64,000 nt of DNA from Meta bourneti (taxonomy: Eukaryota > Arthropoda > Arachnida > Araneae > Tetragnathidae). Under the pieces are notes generated by a model. It saw only the letters and a list, made by a program, of their open reading frames with translations. It was not told where the DNA came from and searched no databases. The stretch covers positions 29,229,626 through 29,293,625 of the forward strand of contig OW119929.1 of the NCBI GenBank assembly GCA_933210815.1, read 5' to 3'. How positions within the stretch are numbered: position 1 is the stretch's first letter; the number at the start of each line of letters is the position of its first letter. Shown in pieces: positions 1-11,072 of this stretch. Made by a program: the position numbers and the translations under genes.

Positions 1-28
1 GGGCTCTTGATTAAATAACTTTATTTAC

Positions 29-85
29 ATGGATATATATATGCAGCATGGATATATATATATGCATGGATATATATATGCAGCA
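29..85. repeat. Short minisatellite, about 20-bp unit, 3 copies
   Basis: Three successive copies of a unit reading roughly CATGGATATATATATGCAGC. The TA core varies in length and the middle copy is shortened. This is a simple tandem repeat with no coding content. Confidence 0.85.
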
Positions 86-261
86 AATCTTGCACATTTA
101 GAGCGAACCGACCATCGCACGTCCGTACTCTTCTACATCCACTGGTCGAGCCCCCTTACCGTTCTCCCTTTTCTTTCCTCCTGGTCCGGATGACCGTTCA
201 AGGGCACCCCGCCAACGTCCCTCGGGATTCAATGGTTCCTTCCGGCCAAAAGTTCCTCCAT

Positions 262-545
262 GTGTTGGCTGCAGAACCTCAGACGTGAGTACGGGCTTCA
301 AGGCCCCGACTTAATCTAGTGATCTTTTATTTTCCTATGGAGTCTTCTGGTCTTTAGTAAACACAAGAGTCACGCTCCCAGATATACAAGCGATCTTTTT
401 GTGCTGTCGTCCGTTTACTCTGTTCCCAAATCCCGCTTTTTTCCCCCTTCGTGACATTTTTTACTTGAAGTTGTCTGTCTCGTGTTTGGCGCAACTTGGC
501 CAAATATGGCAGCGCTATGAAAACCCCAAAACAACCGACCCATGG
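262..545 (+). repeat. SINE B-like repeat, long form, copy 1
   Basis: The last 90 bases match the SINE B 3' region seen elsewhere here: an ACTTGA-GTTGTCT block, TCGTGTTTGGCGCAA, TTGGCCAAATATGGC, and a CCCCAAAACAACC end. The preceding 190 bases (TGATCTTTT, TTTAGTAAACAC, TCTGTTC blocks) match positions 10788-10980, so the two loci share a longer unit than the ordinary SINE B copies. No target duplication was found. The left boundary is approximate. An open frame on the minus strand inside it is not conserved in the second copy. Confidence 0.6.
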
Positions 546-724
546 ACTCTTTCCCTAGTATTTAAATTCTAACTTGCTGCATGCAAGGGTATCAGCGGCG
601 CAGGGGATCAAAAACCGCCCATTCGACTTTCAAAGTAAAGCATCTTTGGTCGCGGGTGGTGATCGCTTGAATTACTACTCCGATTCAAAGGTGTGTTACA
701 AAAGTTGGATTCCGCTGATTAATT

Positions 725-990
725 CGGGCCCTCGGTAGCCCGGTTGGAAGAGTAACGGAATAGCGACAGGAGGGGTACACGTTAAATGTGTCGTGGCCAC
801 AAATATCCTCACGTTGGCGTAGCGTGGAAGTTTGGAGAGTGGGGTGCCAGCTCAGGTGTGACCTCGTCATCTAACCGTGGTTCAAAGTTACGCGGTGTTG
901 TCATAGGATCTTTCTCTTCGGGTTTGATTCCGGACCGCCACCAATAGCCCGTTGTGTTGATCCAGTGCGACGTTAATAAAAATACCTACC
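725..990 (+). mobile_element. SINE A copy with perfect 15-bp target duplication
   Basis: The tRNA-like head (CGGTAGCCCGGTTGGAAGAG) is followed directly by the SINE body (GTTAAATGTGTCGTGGCC, CTCACGTTGGCGT, GGGTGCCAGCTCAGGTGT, TGATTCCGGACCG, TCCAGTGCGACGTTAAT) and an AATACCTACC tail. The B-box segment is deleted relative to the copy at 16342-16636. It is flanked by an exact direct repeat TTCCGCTGATTAATT at 710-724 and 991-1005, so this insertion looks recent. It is a non-autonomous retroposon that would need LINE machinery in trans. Confidence 0.93.
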
Positions 991-1314
991 TTCCGCTGAT
1001 TAATTAAGTTATCCAACCCATTTCACCTAAATTTTATTCATTAATTTTTCATCCATGTACACTTATTTTTTGATTTCCCTATTTTTTAAGACGAGATGAG
1101 TTCGGTAAGAGATATGTCCAGTTCAGTGCAGTCATATTAAACACAAAAAACTAGGGAAATCAATTGCGAAAAACTAATATACATTTTTAATATTGATACG
1201 AAATAATCTACGAATTTAAAACTGATAAGTAAAACAGTCATCAACAATTTCAAATTTCTATAGGATTTCCTGTAAAATTCTCTTTTTCAAGTTGCGTCTA
1301 TTCTTTCCAAAAGG

Positions 1315-1355
1315 TAGGTATTTTAATTAATGTCACACTGGAGCAACACAACGGG
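1315..1355 (-). mobile_element. Extremely 5'-truncated SINE A (about 41 bp)
   Basis: Only the tail end of SINE A is present (TAGGTATTTTAATTAATG, CACACTGGAGCAACACAACGGG), read on the minus strand. Copies of CTATTCTTTCCAAAAGG at 1298-1314 and 1356-1372 flank it as a 17-bp duplication. The first bases of that duplication could equally belong to the SINE. A fragment this short with a duplication fits target-primed reverse transcription that stopped early. Confidence 0.85.
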
Positions 1356-1386
1356 CTATTCTTTCCAAAAGGAACACTATATTTAA

Positions 1387-1588
1387 ACCTCTCAGGTATA
1401 TTTAAACCAGGGGCACACACTCATATCTGTTCAGCAATCTTCTCTACATGACTTCCAACCAGTATTGACCTTCTTGACAAATAGAATGTATCCTAAAACT
1501 CAACCAATACAAATGGTTATTGAGTCATTAAATATCTGTATGATGTAAGGTAAAAGTTTTAATACACAAATCGTAAATCTCGTAACGC
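1387..1588. repeat. Dispersed repeat family C, copy 1 (TTAA-flanked)
   Basis: The interval begins ACCTCTCAGG and contains GACCTTCTTGACAAATAGAAT, then CAACCAATA and GGTTATTGAGTCATT blocks. These are shared with 39871-40070 and 61902-62131. TTAA occurs on both sides (1383-1386 and 1589-1592), but TTAA is common in such AT-rich DNA and no terminal inverted repeat is obvious. Family unidentified. Confidence 0.5.
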
Positions 1589-1603
1589 TTAAAGGGGTGA
1601 TGA

Positions 1604-1941
1604 GGTAGGTACGTATTTAATTAACTTCGCACTGGAGCAACACAACGAGCTATTGGAGCAACACAATGAGCGGGATTGATCTCGGCGACAGTCCGAGATC
1701 AAGTCCGATGGTAAAGACCAAGGACAACACCACGTTATTTTGAATTACTGTCAGATGACAAGGTCAACACCTGAGCTGGTACCCCATTCTCCGAAGTTCC
1801 ACACCACGCCACGTGAGGACATTTGAGGCCACGACAGATTTAACGTGCACCAGCCCCCTTTGTTGGTCTTAGGTTGGATTCGAACTCGCAACCCTCCGGT
1901 TGCCAATCCATTAGTCTTCCAACCGCGCTACCAAGACTCCT
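1604..1941 (-). mobile_element. Near full-length SINE A
   Basis: On the plus strand it runs from the GGTAGGTACG tail through CTTCGCACTGGAGCAACAC, the conserved body and the tRNA-like head ending in CAACCGCGCTACCAAGA. The tail side carries a partial internal duplication of the GGAGCAACACAA segment. A 12-bp duplication AAGGGGTGATGA lies at 1592-1603 and 1942-1953. The head keeps a B-box-like segment (reverse complement GAGTTCGAATCC). Confidence 0.92.
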
Positions 1942-1961
1942 AAGGGGTGATGAACATTTAA

Positions 1962-2177
1962 CTCTCCTGGTGATTGTCGATGAAGTATTATTACTCGTCA
2001 TTAGCAAAGCTGACCAGATCTTGATGGACGAGATATCTCGTCATTAATAAGAAAACTGACCAGATCTTTATCTCGTCACGATAAAAAAATTGGCAATATC
2101 TTGACGAGATATCTCGTCATTAGCAAAATTGGTCGAATCTTGATGAACGAGATATTTTGTCGAAACCATTTGGAGAG
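1962..2177. mobile_element. P1 MITE (piggyBac-like, TTAA target), copy a
   Basis: A 216-bp element lies between TTAA at 1958-1961 and 2178-2181. It starts CTCTCCTGGTGATTGTCG and ends CGAAACCATTTGGAGAG, so the ends are short imperfect inverted repeats. Inside are two exact copies of the 16-bp palindrome GACGAGATATCTCGTC and related degenerate copies, separated by CTGACCAGATCTTGATG blocks. It has no coding capacity. TTAA duplication plus CCCT-type ends is the signature of piggyBac-related elements, which makes the assignment an inference. Confidence 0.82.
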
Positions 2178-2181
2178 TTAA

Positions 2182-3015
2182 AACGAATCAATGTTTGCTT
2201 AACATAGGTAAAAGAACAAGTTTTTGCAGTATGCAGTTTATGACATTGGGTGGAGATTTTAAAGTAATTCCAATTTTGTGCTTTCATTCCTTTAAATCTA
2301 TTTGCTATAAAATAAAACTAATTTTAAATCTTCTTTATGATGGAATTTCCCTCTATAACCCCAATCCTCCGTAAATCATTAGAAGGCTTCTCAAGTCCAA
2401 TCCGTAAGGTTCCTCCAATTTAGAAGAAAGGGTTTTGAGATAAACCCAGTTCGATAGAAAATACAGACCATTTTTCTTCATTTCAATTCAATCACAAAAA
2501 TTCGGTATATTTCACGATTCATATTTAAAAAAGACTATATCCAATCAAGAATTAACTGAGCAATCCCGTTAGATTTGACTGCTTCGTGTGTGAGAAATAC
2601 GGAATTCATAAGAAAATTCCGTACCATAATATATTAACCTGTCAAATTCAAAGGATATAAGGGCAAATTGATTCAGATGAACTGCGGCAACTTTTCCCCA
2701 CAAATTTCCCTCGAGACTTGAAGTTGATTCAATGTGCAAGACAACTAGAAATTCTCTTTCTTTATGAGTACTGATGGTCTTATAAGCGACTTCTGATAAA
2801 ACTAATTTCTGTTTGAGCTGTATTTGAGAAGTCATCACGATAGTCCTTTTGCATTCGAATTTGTTCTAGTTTGAAGCATAAATTACCTCAATTAAAAATC
2901 CTTATTGGCAATATTTAGTGATTTTTTCGATTTTTTGAAAAATTCCCTCATTCTCAAAACTTTGAATGTGTAGTTTACAGACATTGATTGATTGTATTTA
3001 GGCGCAAGGCCTAGA
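2182..3015. other. Unannotated AT-rich stretch
   Basis: No repeat, RNA or conserved coding signal was recognised. The open frame at 2569-2838 (minus) has no recognisable domain and sits in ordinary AT-rich sequence. Confidence 0.4.
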
Positions 3016-3017
3016 TA

Positions 3018-3713
3018 CGATGGAAAGTCAAAAATTATCCGCACTTTATTTTTCAATCTATTTACATAAATGTAGGGGTTGAACAAGTTCGTCATTTTTC
3101 TACATAGTCTGCTTCCTTTTCGATGTACTTGGTCCAGTCACAAGCTTGAGTATTCCGTTCAAGAAGATGGTTTTCGGTTGGTCGCCCAACCGTTTATACA
3201 CCTCTTCCCCCCCTTCTTTGTCCGTCTAATCTGCAGAGAACAGGTCACATTGTCGATAGTAACTCGCTGGTTTGCCAGTACCATTGATTCAGATCTCGAA
3301 CTTGCTAAATCTTCTCGTCAGTGGTGGAGGTTGATGGACATCCTGCTCCTTCTTCGTGCATCACGTTAGTCCGGCCACTTTTAAGCTTCTCGATCCACTC
3401 ATACACACACTTCTACGTGGTAGAGCACTGTCCCCGTATTGTGTTGTAAGCCCCCGCTGAATTTCAGCCCTTGGCACACCTACTGACCCTAGAAATCGGA
3501 CCACTGCTCTTTATTCTTCCTTGGTGCATAATGCTAGTGGAGCGGCCATGTCTACACTGAAGCAGAAGCAAGAAAAATGACGCTGTCGAGGTCAAACTTC
3601 GGTAACGTAACCACAGTAGTATCAACTCTAAGCATGTATGCGTAGAAGGCAGTGTGACAAACCTAAAGATGTGTTATAGCGAAAGTGCGGATCATTTATA
3701 TGACTTACCCTCG
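3018..3713 (-). mobile_element. Internally deleted mariner-type transposon with both TIRs
   Basis: The terminal inverted repeats are about 30 bp. On the plus strand the left end begins CGATGGAAAGTC and continues to TTATCCGCACTTT near 3047. The right end, reverse complemented, begins CGAGGGTAAGTC and contains GATCCGCACTTTCGC. A TA dinucleotide flanks each side (3016-3017 and 3714-3715), as expected for Tc1/mariner insertion. Between the ends lies a transposase pseudogene that keeps its N- and C-terminal parts but not its catalytic core. At 696 bp it is about half the usual length of a mariner element. Confidence 0.85.
3092..3532 (-). pseudogene. Mariner-type transposase remnant: HTH region and C-terminal tail, catalytic core deleted
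   Basis: Translating the minus strand by eye from about 3410 gives VYEWIEKLKSGRTNVMHEEG and then STSTTDEKI, which are typical of the N-terminal helix-turn-helix region of mariner transposases. This is followed by a stop and a frameshift, then NQRVTIDNVTCSLQI. Within a few codons the sequence jumps to the C-terminal region (QPKTIFLNGI, then WTKYIEKEADYVEK followed by a stop at 3092-3094). The whole DDD catalytic domain is missing, and at least two stops and several frame changes interrupt the rest. It therefore cannot make an active transposase. The remaining parts and the TIRs could still be a substrate for a full-length relative. Family assignment is from remembered protein signatures, not a search. 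Confidence 0.82.
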
Positions 3714-3715
3714 TA

Positions 3716-6521
3716 TATTAGAAAGCTAAAAGTTTATTATCATATTTCCAATACGGGCCTGATACATCAGGTGATTTATACGTGCATAGTTATATACATA
3801 CAGTACATAAAAATAATATTTCAAATAAAGCTTTTGATGGATTCAACTCTGTTATTTTCAGAGAAGTTTTTAGCGCAATTTCCAAAAAAAGAACACATTA
3901 TTCCCGAAATAAAAACTGCCTTATAACAACAGTCCATTTTTAGTTTATGATTGTAATGACCAATAACGTCTTTGTCGAAGATGCTAACTAGAACATAGTG
4001 GAAGGAGAATTATCCGTTTTTCTGAGGGAAATATTTCGCTCTTGTGTTAAAATGAAATTTTCATGGTTACACAAAAGTGGTGTTCTTTTAAAATTGGAAA
4101 ATAGATAACGACATCGTTGTTTCCTGAAAACAATGATTATCGCGCACTGTATAACCCTATGAGTACCTAAAAATAATATGGTACTATAATCTTTAAACGT
4201 GTCTGGGTCTAGTTTAGATTTCTCTGGATAAAAGCTTCCGGGTATATAGTGTCACATACTTTTCGTACCAAATACTTAGAGAATGTTGAAAATGATCATC
4301 CACGTGCACGTAGAGTCCCTTTTATGAGCAAAACAGGCTTGTAATTCTGGGTTCTGAATTTAAGTTGAGTTTTCTTGGACGCATGAATGGTGTTGTAGCA
4401 TGTTGGAAATATCACTCGAAATAAATATAATGCGAATTTTATTTTGTTTAAGAAAATGCTTTTCGACTTTGAAAGAATCTGAGCAATAAATCTTGCCATT
4501 CGATGGGGATTTTTAAAAAGTAGATAGGAATTTCAGTTATTTTCGATTGATCGTTTAATTATATTGTATAAATATTTAATATTTCTTGTGATTAGTTGTG
4601 TCTGAATGTGTGTTTGGCAACAAATGAAATCAAAAGAATAATGTCGATTTGCAATGAGTGGGTTTAGAATTCTCCTGGATGTACTTCAATGATACGGGTT
4701 TACATTAATTTCATATCTTCGGCTTAGAATAGAAACGCATGAACTACATTTTCCCGGAGGCACTAAATGCTTATTTTCGGGATGATAAGAAATACGTTTT
4801 CGTATTTTAAACTGTTTAATACATACAAAAACTATCAAAATGCTTATAGTTTTCATTTTTTGTTAAAAACTAAGTTTTTAAACAGCTGTACAGTAAAAAA
4901 TCGTTTTTTTTTTGGTTAATGAATTTCTGCTCTAAGCCGACGATACGTTCTGTAAATAAATATTTCTATCTTAATAAGATTATATCCAATTTTATACCCC
5001 ACAATGGTAATAAATAATAACAACGAACAGTTTTTAACACGATATAAGATTGTTTCACCTTCAACAATTCTATTTAATATTTAATTCACATTTTGAAATT
5101 GAATATCGGGAATTGCATAGAAATGTCTTTCTTCAACGTTTGCAGCTGATAAAAACTTTATTAACTTGGTGTTATGATTTATATTTTATGATTATTTGTA
5201 CATGTGCAAGATGCTCCTAGTACTCGAATAATCTACTAAATCTATTTTAGTTTATTATTTGGCTGCGTTATAGTACGTTAGTATATGTTTTTCTATTGAG
5301 TTACTCGTTTTGTACATATTCTATATGATCCATCTAGAACATTCCATTTGAAATATTCAATCTAGAATATTCCCTGTTGAACATCCCATGTAAAATTAAA
5401 GTCTTATTGTTAAATAAAGACTTTGACCAAATCACCTATCTATCTGCATTCATCGACCGTACAGCAAAAATGACCGATGATTCATTCAATGCACTTAAAC
5501 CCATCAATACAAATAGTTTGAAAGTTGGAAGCAGTACGGAATACAAATGAATTGTTGGAATGAGAATTCCAAACCATCAACTTCTTTTGTCTTACAAAAC
5601 TTACGTTTCCACTTGCAAATGAGACTTCTTCAAGGACAACTCAGGTTTCTGGGAGACAACTTCAGAACTTGAAAGCAAAAGCAGAAACTTAGTAGAAAAG
5701 GCCTCCATCCGACTCAGTAGATTCGCAGGAGAGCTGGCGAAATTGAAAGCGAAAGAAAATGGCGCGAGGTATTTTGTTAGGCCGCAGGCCGACAGTTCGA
5801 AATGAGATTCGAGGACTGAACATCTCCGTAGGCACACAACTTGATTTATACGCTCCATTGCGCAATGTTCCTTGTCTTATTCTTTTTCCGGCGAAAATGT
5901 TAGAAATGCTGGGGAAATTCGGGGGATTTAATTTCAGCCCCATTTCATTCGGACGCAAAATGGCGGGGTTCGATGTCAGCGGTAACGGACTGGGAAGACA
6001 ATTTGCTTGTGATACTTCGAGAAGGAGGGCGTGAAAAAGGAAACCGACGGATGGAGCATTTTCATCAAAATGTAAACTTATACATTGCGTGTCATCTAAG
6101 GAAAACGATGCATAGTGAGTGTTTGCTATGCATCCGAGATTTTTCTAGCAGTCATATCGAAGATGACTATCAATCTTTGGGTTTGGGTTGATTTTTTAGT
6201 TACATAATATGAGGATGTGGTAAGATATTGGCCTGTCTCTGGTTCAAAAATATTATTGAGCTTACATTTGTATCAAAATCCTCGATCTTCTAATAAAATA
6301 GATGGAGATCTCAGAAGTGTAGGTAATGTGGGCTTGGGAATTGATTAAGGCAGAGTGACTATAGAAGACCAAAGAAGTGTTTTTCATCACCCTTGTCAAT
6401 TAGTCCTGCAAAAGAAATGGTGCTCTTTAAATGCCCACTTGAGTTTCCCCCAGGATTTCTCACTGAGTGATTGGAAGAAATAGCACGGATATTCACCTGT
6501 TGTTCAATATATGTCATTCAA
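3716..6521. other. Unannotated AT-rich stretch (2.8 kb)
   Basis: No gene was recognised. Positions 4930-4965 hold a motif (TAAGCCGACGATACGTTCTG) shared with repeat family E at 18090 and 33255. Positions 5690-6060 are less AT-rich and carry overlapping short open frames on both strands with no recognisable domain. Those frames most likely reflect base composition. Confidence 0.4.
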
Positions 6522-6840
6522 GGATAGGTAGTTGAATTAACGTCACACTGGAGCAAAAGAACGGGTTATTGGTGACGATCCAGGATCAATCCTGAAGGGA
6601 AAGATTCCAGGACAACACCTCGTAATTTTGAATCACTGCTGGATGACGAGGTGAACACTTGAGATGGTTCTCCAGTCTCCAAACTTCCACACGACGCTAA
6701 AGTGAAGACATTTGAGGTCACGACAGATTTAACTTGCACCTTCCCCTACGTACATGACGATCTTTGGTTGGATCGAGTTTCGAACTCGCAACCCTCCGGT
6801 TGCAAATTCACTACTCTTTCAACCGCGCTACCACGGCCTC
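6522..6840 (-). mobile_element. Near full-length SINE A
   Basis: On the plus strand it runs GGATAGGTAGTTGAATTAACG, CACACTGGAGCAAAAGAACG, the conserved body (TCCAAACTTCCACACGACG, GAAGACATTTGAGGTCACG), and the tRNA-like head (GTTTCGAACTCGCAACC, CAACCGCGCTACCACGG). No clear target duplication was found. Two open frames on the plus strand (6702 and 6754) lie in the SINE and are not genes. Confidence 0.9.
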
Positions 6841-7489
6841 CGTATGATGAAAGAAAACATGAGAATGAGGTGGTCGCCCAATCCAACAAAATTTAACTCT
6901 ACTGACACGGTCTGCTTTTGCAGAGATAGGACTTCTCTCTAGCCAAACATTGATATTTTCTTTGCATTCCTAGCAAATTTTATCATTTCCTTACGCATGA
7001 ATAATATGCGTAATAAATCTTATACATAAGAAATTCAAATTTCGTTTGAATTATAGTAAACAAAAACTCGTTCAATACAAAATGACCATCACTGGAGATC
7101 TACACACAGAGCGATCAGGAAAAATAGCATGATGACCGCAAATGTTCAGTCTATTTCATTAGAAGGTCGATGATTCAAATCATACTTCTTACGTAATAAA
7201 AATTAGATAATATAATTTATAAGATAATTATTTTTTAATTACAGTAGGAAGCACTTAAAATATCAGAGCGTCATAAACCGCCTAAACATAATATAGGATT
7301 GAAAGCAAGCATTAAGAGTCAATGTCTTTAGGTGATTGAATATAAGTAAATTTGATTTGAAAAACTAATGGGTTGGTTATAAATGCTTTTTGAATTTTTA
7401 AAACCAAACCATTTTTCACTACCCGAAACGGGGAACTGTTGAATCAGGAGATCGATTGTGAAATTTTAGAGGAAAAGCGTTGCGTCCTC
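6841..7489. other. Unannotated AT-rich stretch
   Basis: Nothing recognisable beyond AT-rich unique sequence. Confidence 0.4.
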
Positions 7490-7503
7490 CCCCGAAAATG
7501 ACT

Positions 7504-7592
7504 CGGATCTTTCCCTTCGGGTTTTGATCTCTGACCATCGCCAATAGCCCATTATGTTGCTCAAGTACGACGTTAATTAAAATACCTACCTA
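7504..7592 (+). mobile_element. 5'-truncated SINE A fragment
   Basis: The last 90 bases of SINE A are present (CGGATCTTTCCCTTCGGG, GACCATCGCCAATAGCCC, then AATACCTACC). The flanks are CCCCGAAAATGACT at 7490-7503 and CCCCGAAAAATGACT at 7593-7607, a duplication with a one-base length difference in the A run. Confidence 0.87.
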
Positions 7593-7607
7593 CCCCGAAA
7601 AATGACT

Positions 7608-9743
7608 ACATCAGTGCGATGATAACTTTTTCTCATCCAGATATTCGACCATCTTAAATACCAGCTGAAGTACTTTTTCACTGCAACTCTGTTCACTGTC
7701 TGTATCAAGTTTAAATTGCAAGAAAAGTCTTGCACGCATTGCTATTCCAAAGTCTCAATCACCACTCCTGAATTAGCATGATTATAAGTTTCTTCACCCA
7801 AAGCTAATCTTTCCACTTTTATGCCCATGTCTAGAATTGTTTCACTCTTACTTAAACTGTCATCGTAGGTTTAACGCACGTAAGGAGTAGAAATTTTACC
7901 GTTAAACTAATGAAACTTAATGAGGTATTTCTATTTTACTTCAGTGGAAGTTAACTTGCCGATGATGCAGTGATGCAGGTGCCGATGATGCAGTGGGTGA
8001 AAATTCCGTACGGACTTTAAGAAATGCTAGTTTAACACGCACTCCAAAAATAAAGTATTACGAACGGGGTGTTTTTAAATGGCTCATCTGTAATTCGTGA
8101 GAACTTTCCCACCAACACAGTCCTGTCACTCTGAGACAATTAATTTAAAACAAAATTTTTCGTGATAAACTATAAGTGATAAAGTAATACCTCTAGTTTA
8201 AAGCGTGAATCTTCTCATCATCTCTATCATGAATATAAGTTCATACTAGCCTATTTATTGTTTTTTGACTGCATTTAATATGCTGGTATATCCCATTGAG
8301 TTTTGTATTTTTTTCTTAAAAGAAAAACGTTTCTTGATTCGAAGGATGACGAGAGTCATCAGGAAAATGAAATACATTTAATAATATCTGGAATAATGTA
8401 ATGCTACAGATACAGATTTTCACCAAAAGAAATATTTTGCGGTCTTTGTAAATATAGTATCTTACTTTATTGATAATCTCAGGGGAACGGGTTTAAAGTT
8501 CATAACTAAATTTCGTTCTAAAATGAGTTCAATGGTAAATTTTGTGAGTTGATATCAAACAAAAAATAATGAAATTACATTTATTTGTATGTAGTTTTGA
8601 AAACAATCTAACCATATCGAGTTAAATTTAGCTAGATTAAATATGTATTTTATAAAATCGTGTGTTTCAGAAATAAAATTGCAACCCAGCATTTTATTTA
8701 GTTGATAGATTGTTTTCTAATATTTTACGTTTTGAAATACATTTTTTGAATGACGCCTATACCATAATAGTCAATACAACTCGTGTTTCAGTTTCATTTG
8801 AAGAATTAATTTTTGTGTTATACACCAAAGAGGATGGCTTTCAACCACACTTTTTAAACCTTAATTGCCAGAACTAATAGAGGACTTGTGTTTGAAGTGC
8901 TCAACTGTTCATTAGGAGAGAGACAATAGAAGATATATTGTTTTAAAAAGAACTTTATTCGCTTAGAAAGGAAATAATTTTTAAATTGTTTGCACTCGTT
9001 AGTAAATATCAATTTATTACACACATTATCAATTTATTATTTTACTTCCATTTCTTTTATTGACATTTAAAAGATTGTACTGCTAAAAGTCCTTTCATAG
9101 ATTCAACTTTATTATTTGCATAAAGTAAAATAACTGCATTGATGAAATTTATACTCTCATTCATTCAATGATATATGCAGTTTATTAGTTTTCTGTGAGT
9201 TTGTTGCATTAATGCCTTTTCCAGCTTTGAAACTCAGCTCAATACTTTGTTTTGATACTGAAAGTATCTACCGTTATCTTACTGTAAACCGATTATCCAT
9301 CAATAATATTTAACCAATAATGCTTAGTACAGATCACGATAGTTTGAATAGCTACAATATGATTTAGTTTTATTTGATGGAATAGACTTCAATTAACAAT
9401 GTGATGTAGAAGTAAAACAAATTCCGATGTTACAAGTTACTAGTCTTTGAACATACAATTTAGAGGCTCTAGCATCATTAGCATTACAGGTAGCATCACA
9501 GACAGAAATGTTGCCCAATATTTTAAAATGTTTAAACTCATTAAGTGTTTTAAAACTTTCGAATTAAAATTTTTTGTTTTTAAAATTGAAGTCGGATCTG
9601 CGTTGGAAAGGAATTAAAAGTGAAGTCAATTTTGCAGTTTAAGACCATTTTAAATACAGAAATTCAGATTGTATTTTAGTAGTATCGAAAAGTTAATTGA
9701 CCGTTCTAAAACTATTGAAATTATAGAGTTCTTATATATCTTT
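7608..9743. other. Unannotated AT-rich stretch (2.1 kb)
   Basis: No gene or transposon signature was found. A short local duplication of GCCGATGATGCAGTG occurs near 7957-7995. Confidence 0.4.
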
Positions 9744-9747
9744 TTAA

Positions 9748-9990
9748 CCCTCTAAGTGCTTCAAACAGATCTGGTGAATTTTGCTAAAGATGTAATATCT
9801 AGTCGATAAAAGAATTTGGGAGGGGAATTAAGGGAAATTAAGATCCAATTTCTCCAAGGGGAATTAAGATCCAAGTAGGAAAAACAAATTGTCCCTAGCC
9901 GAGAACTGGTGACAGTTTGGAACAGGTTTTTGCGCCACAGGCTGGCCACTACAGGACAGTTTTCGACACGAAGATAAACCACGAGGAGAA
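9748..9990. mobile_element. P2 MITE (TTAA-flanked), copy a
   Basis: TTAA flanks the element at 9744-9747 and 9991-9994. The left end is CCCTCTAAGTGCTTC and the right end is GTTTTCGACACGAAGATAAACCACGAGGAGAA. It shares with copies at 13918, 30729, 47377 and 50423 the blocks GTAGGAAAAACAAATTGTCCC, GAACTGGTGACAGTTTGGAAC, and CAGGTTTTTGCGCCACAGGC. A local duplication of GGGGAATTAAGATCC sits in the middle. The minus-strand open frame 9761-9982 is MITE sequence, not a gene. Confidence 0.82.
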
Positions 9991-9994
9991 TTAA

Positions 9995-10787
9995 TGTCCT
10001 TTACTTTTGCCAAAAACTTTTAGACTTTACTTTGTACCATTGTTCAAGGCAGATTAGCAATTCTTCAATGAACAAGGAATACTTATAAAATCAAACGAAA
10101 GTGAAATCCAGAAACCAATAATAGTATGTATACAATAAGGAATACAAAACCACGAAACTTTTGGTTTTTAAACTTAACATATGATTTATCTACCACTCCC
10201 AAACCTCAATGCAAACTTCAAATCCTGTCTCAGTGCGCATTTCGAAATAACGTTGATCCCCAAAAGATATACCAGCCTTTGAATGACAAAGAAAGAAAAA
10301 CCTCCCCCAGCAGCATTTATGGGTAAAAGATTGCACCTATTTAAAGTTGCGACAGATTGAGAAAGAAGTCATCCTCATTTCCAATGCAATTCTTTTCCTC
10401 TTTTGGGAGTTATTCTTCCAGTCCAACAAAAGAGAAAAAAGCTTTCCTTACCCCCCGATGATTCCGCCTGCACTCGAAAATTTGCTCTAACGAACCCCTT
10501 TCAGTTTTTTGTTTGGATTTTTTTTATACTTCGCTCAGAGTAAGGAATAGATTTTACTATCAGAACACTTCGGGAGGTAGGTTCTTGAGTGGTAAAGTGA
10601 TGTATCGCACTTTCTGGCACACTGGTGATGGTTCCATCTTGTATTTCGGACACTTAAAGTTTTTCTTTATTAATAACCCTATGGATGAACTATTGCTGTT
10701 TCGACGCTTTGTGCATTTGTGTTTCATCAAACTCACTCAATGTCAGTCTTCTTTAACTCTCTGGCCCTTAGGGGGCACATCTCCTTT
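9995..10787. other. Unannotated stretch
   Basis: Unique-looking sequence. Two short plus-strand open frames (10126-10326 and 10513-10827) have no recognisable domain. Confidence 0.4.
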
Positions 10788-11072
10788 AGGTGCGTATGGG
10801 CTTCACGAATACGAGGTACCTGAGTGATCTTTTCTTCTCCCATGGGGTTTACTTTAGTAAGCACCATGGGAGAAGAAATGAGTCTTTAGTCTTTCGCGCT
10901 CCAGGGACACCCCAGCGATATTTTCCTACTTTCATCCCCCGACTCTGTTCTCAGATACCTCTTTTTCCCCGTTCACCTTTTTCACTTGACGTTGTCTCGT
11001 GTTTGGTGCACAGCTTGGCCAAATAAGACCCTATATGAATATAGCCATAAAACTCCAAAACAACCAACCAAC
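10788..11072 (+). repeat. SINE B-like repeat, long form, copy 2
   Basis: The 3' part has ACTTGACGTTGTCTCGTGTT, GCTTGGCCAAATAAG, GCCATAAAACTCCAAAACAACC, as in other SINE B copies. The 5' part matches 262-455. A 14-bp hairpin arm pair is embedded at 10832-10877. Confidence 0.6.
10832..10877. repeat. Hairpin: 14-bp perfect arms, 18-nt loop
   Basis: TTCTTCTCCCATGG at 10832-10845 pairs exactly with CCATGGGAGAAGAA at 10864-10877. Inside the loop, TTACT can pair with AGTAA and extend the fold. The related locus at 262-545 lacks the second arm, so it arose after the two copies diverged. Confidence 0.85.

Noticed and set aside
5601..6191. Overlapping open frames on both strands resembling a coding exon
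   Set aside because: No domain, no consistent frame, no splice or start context. They are explained by local base composition.
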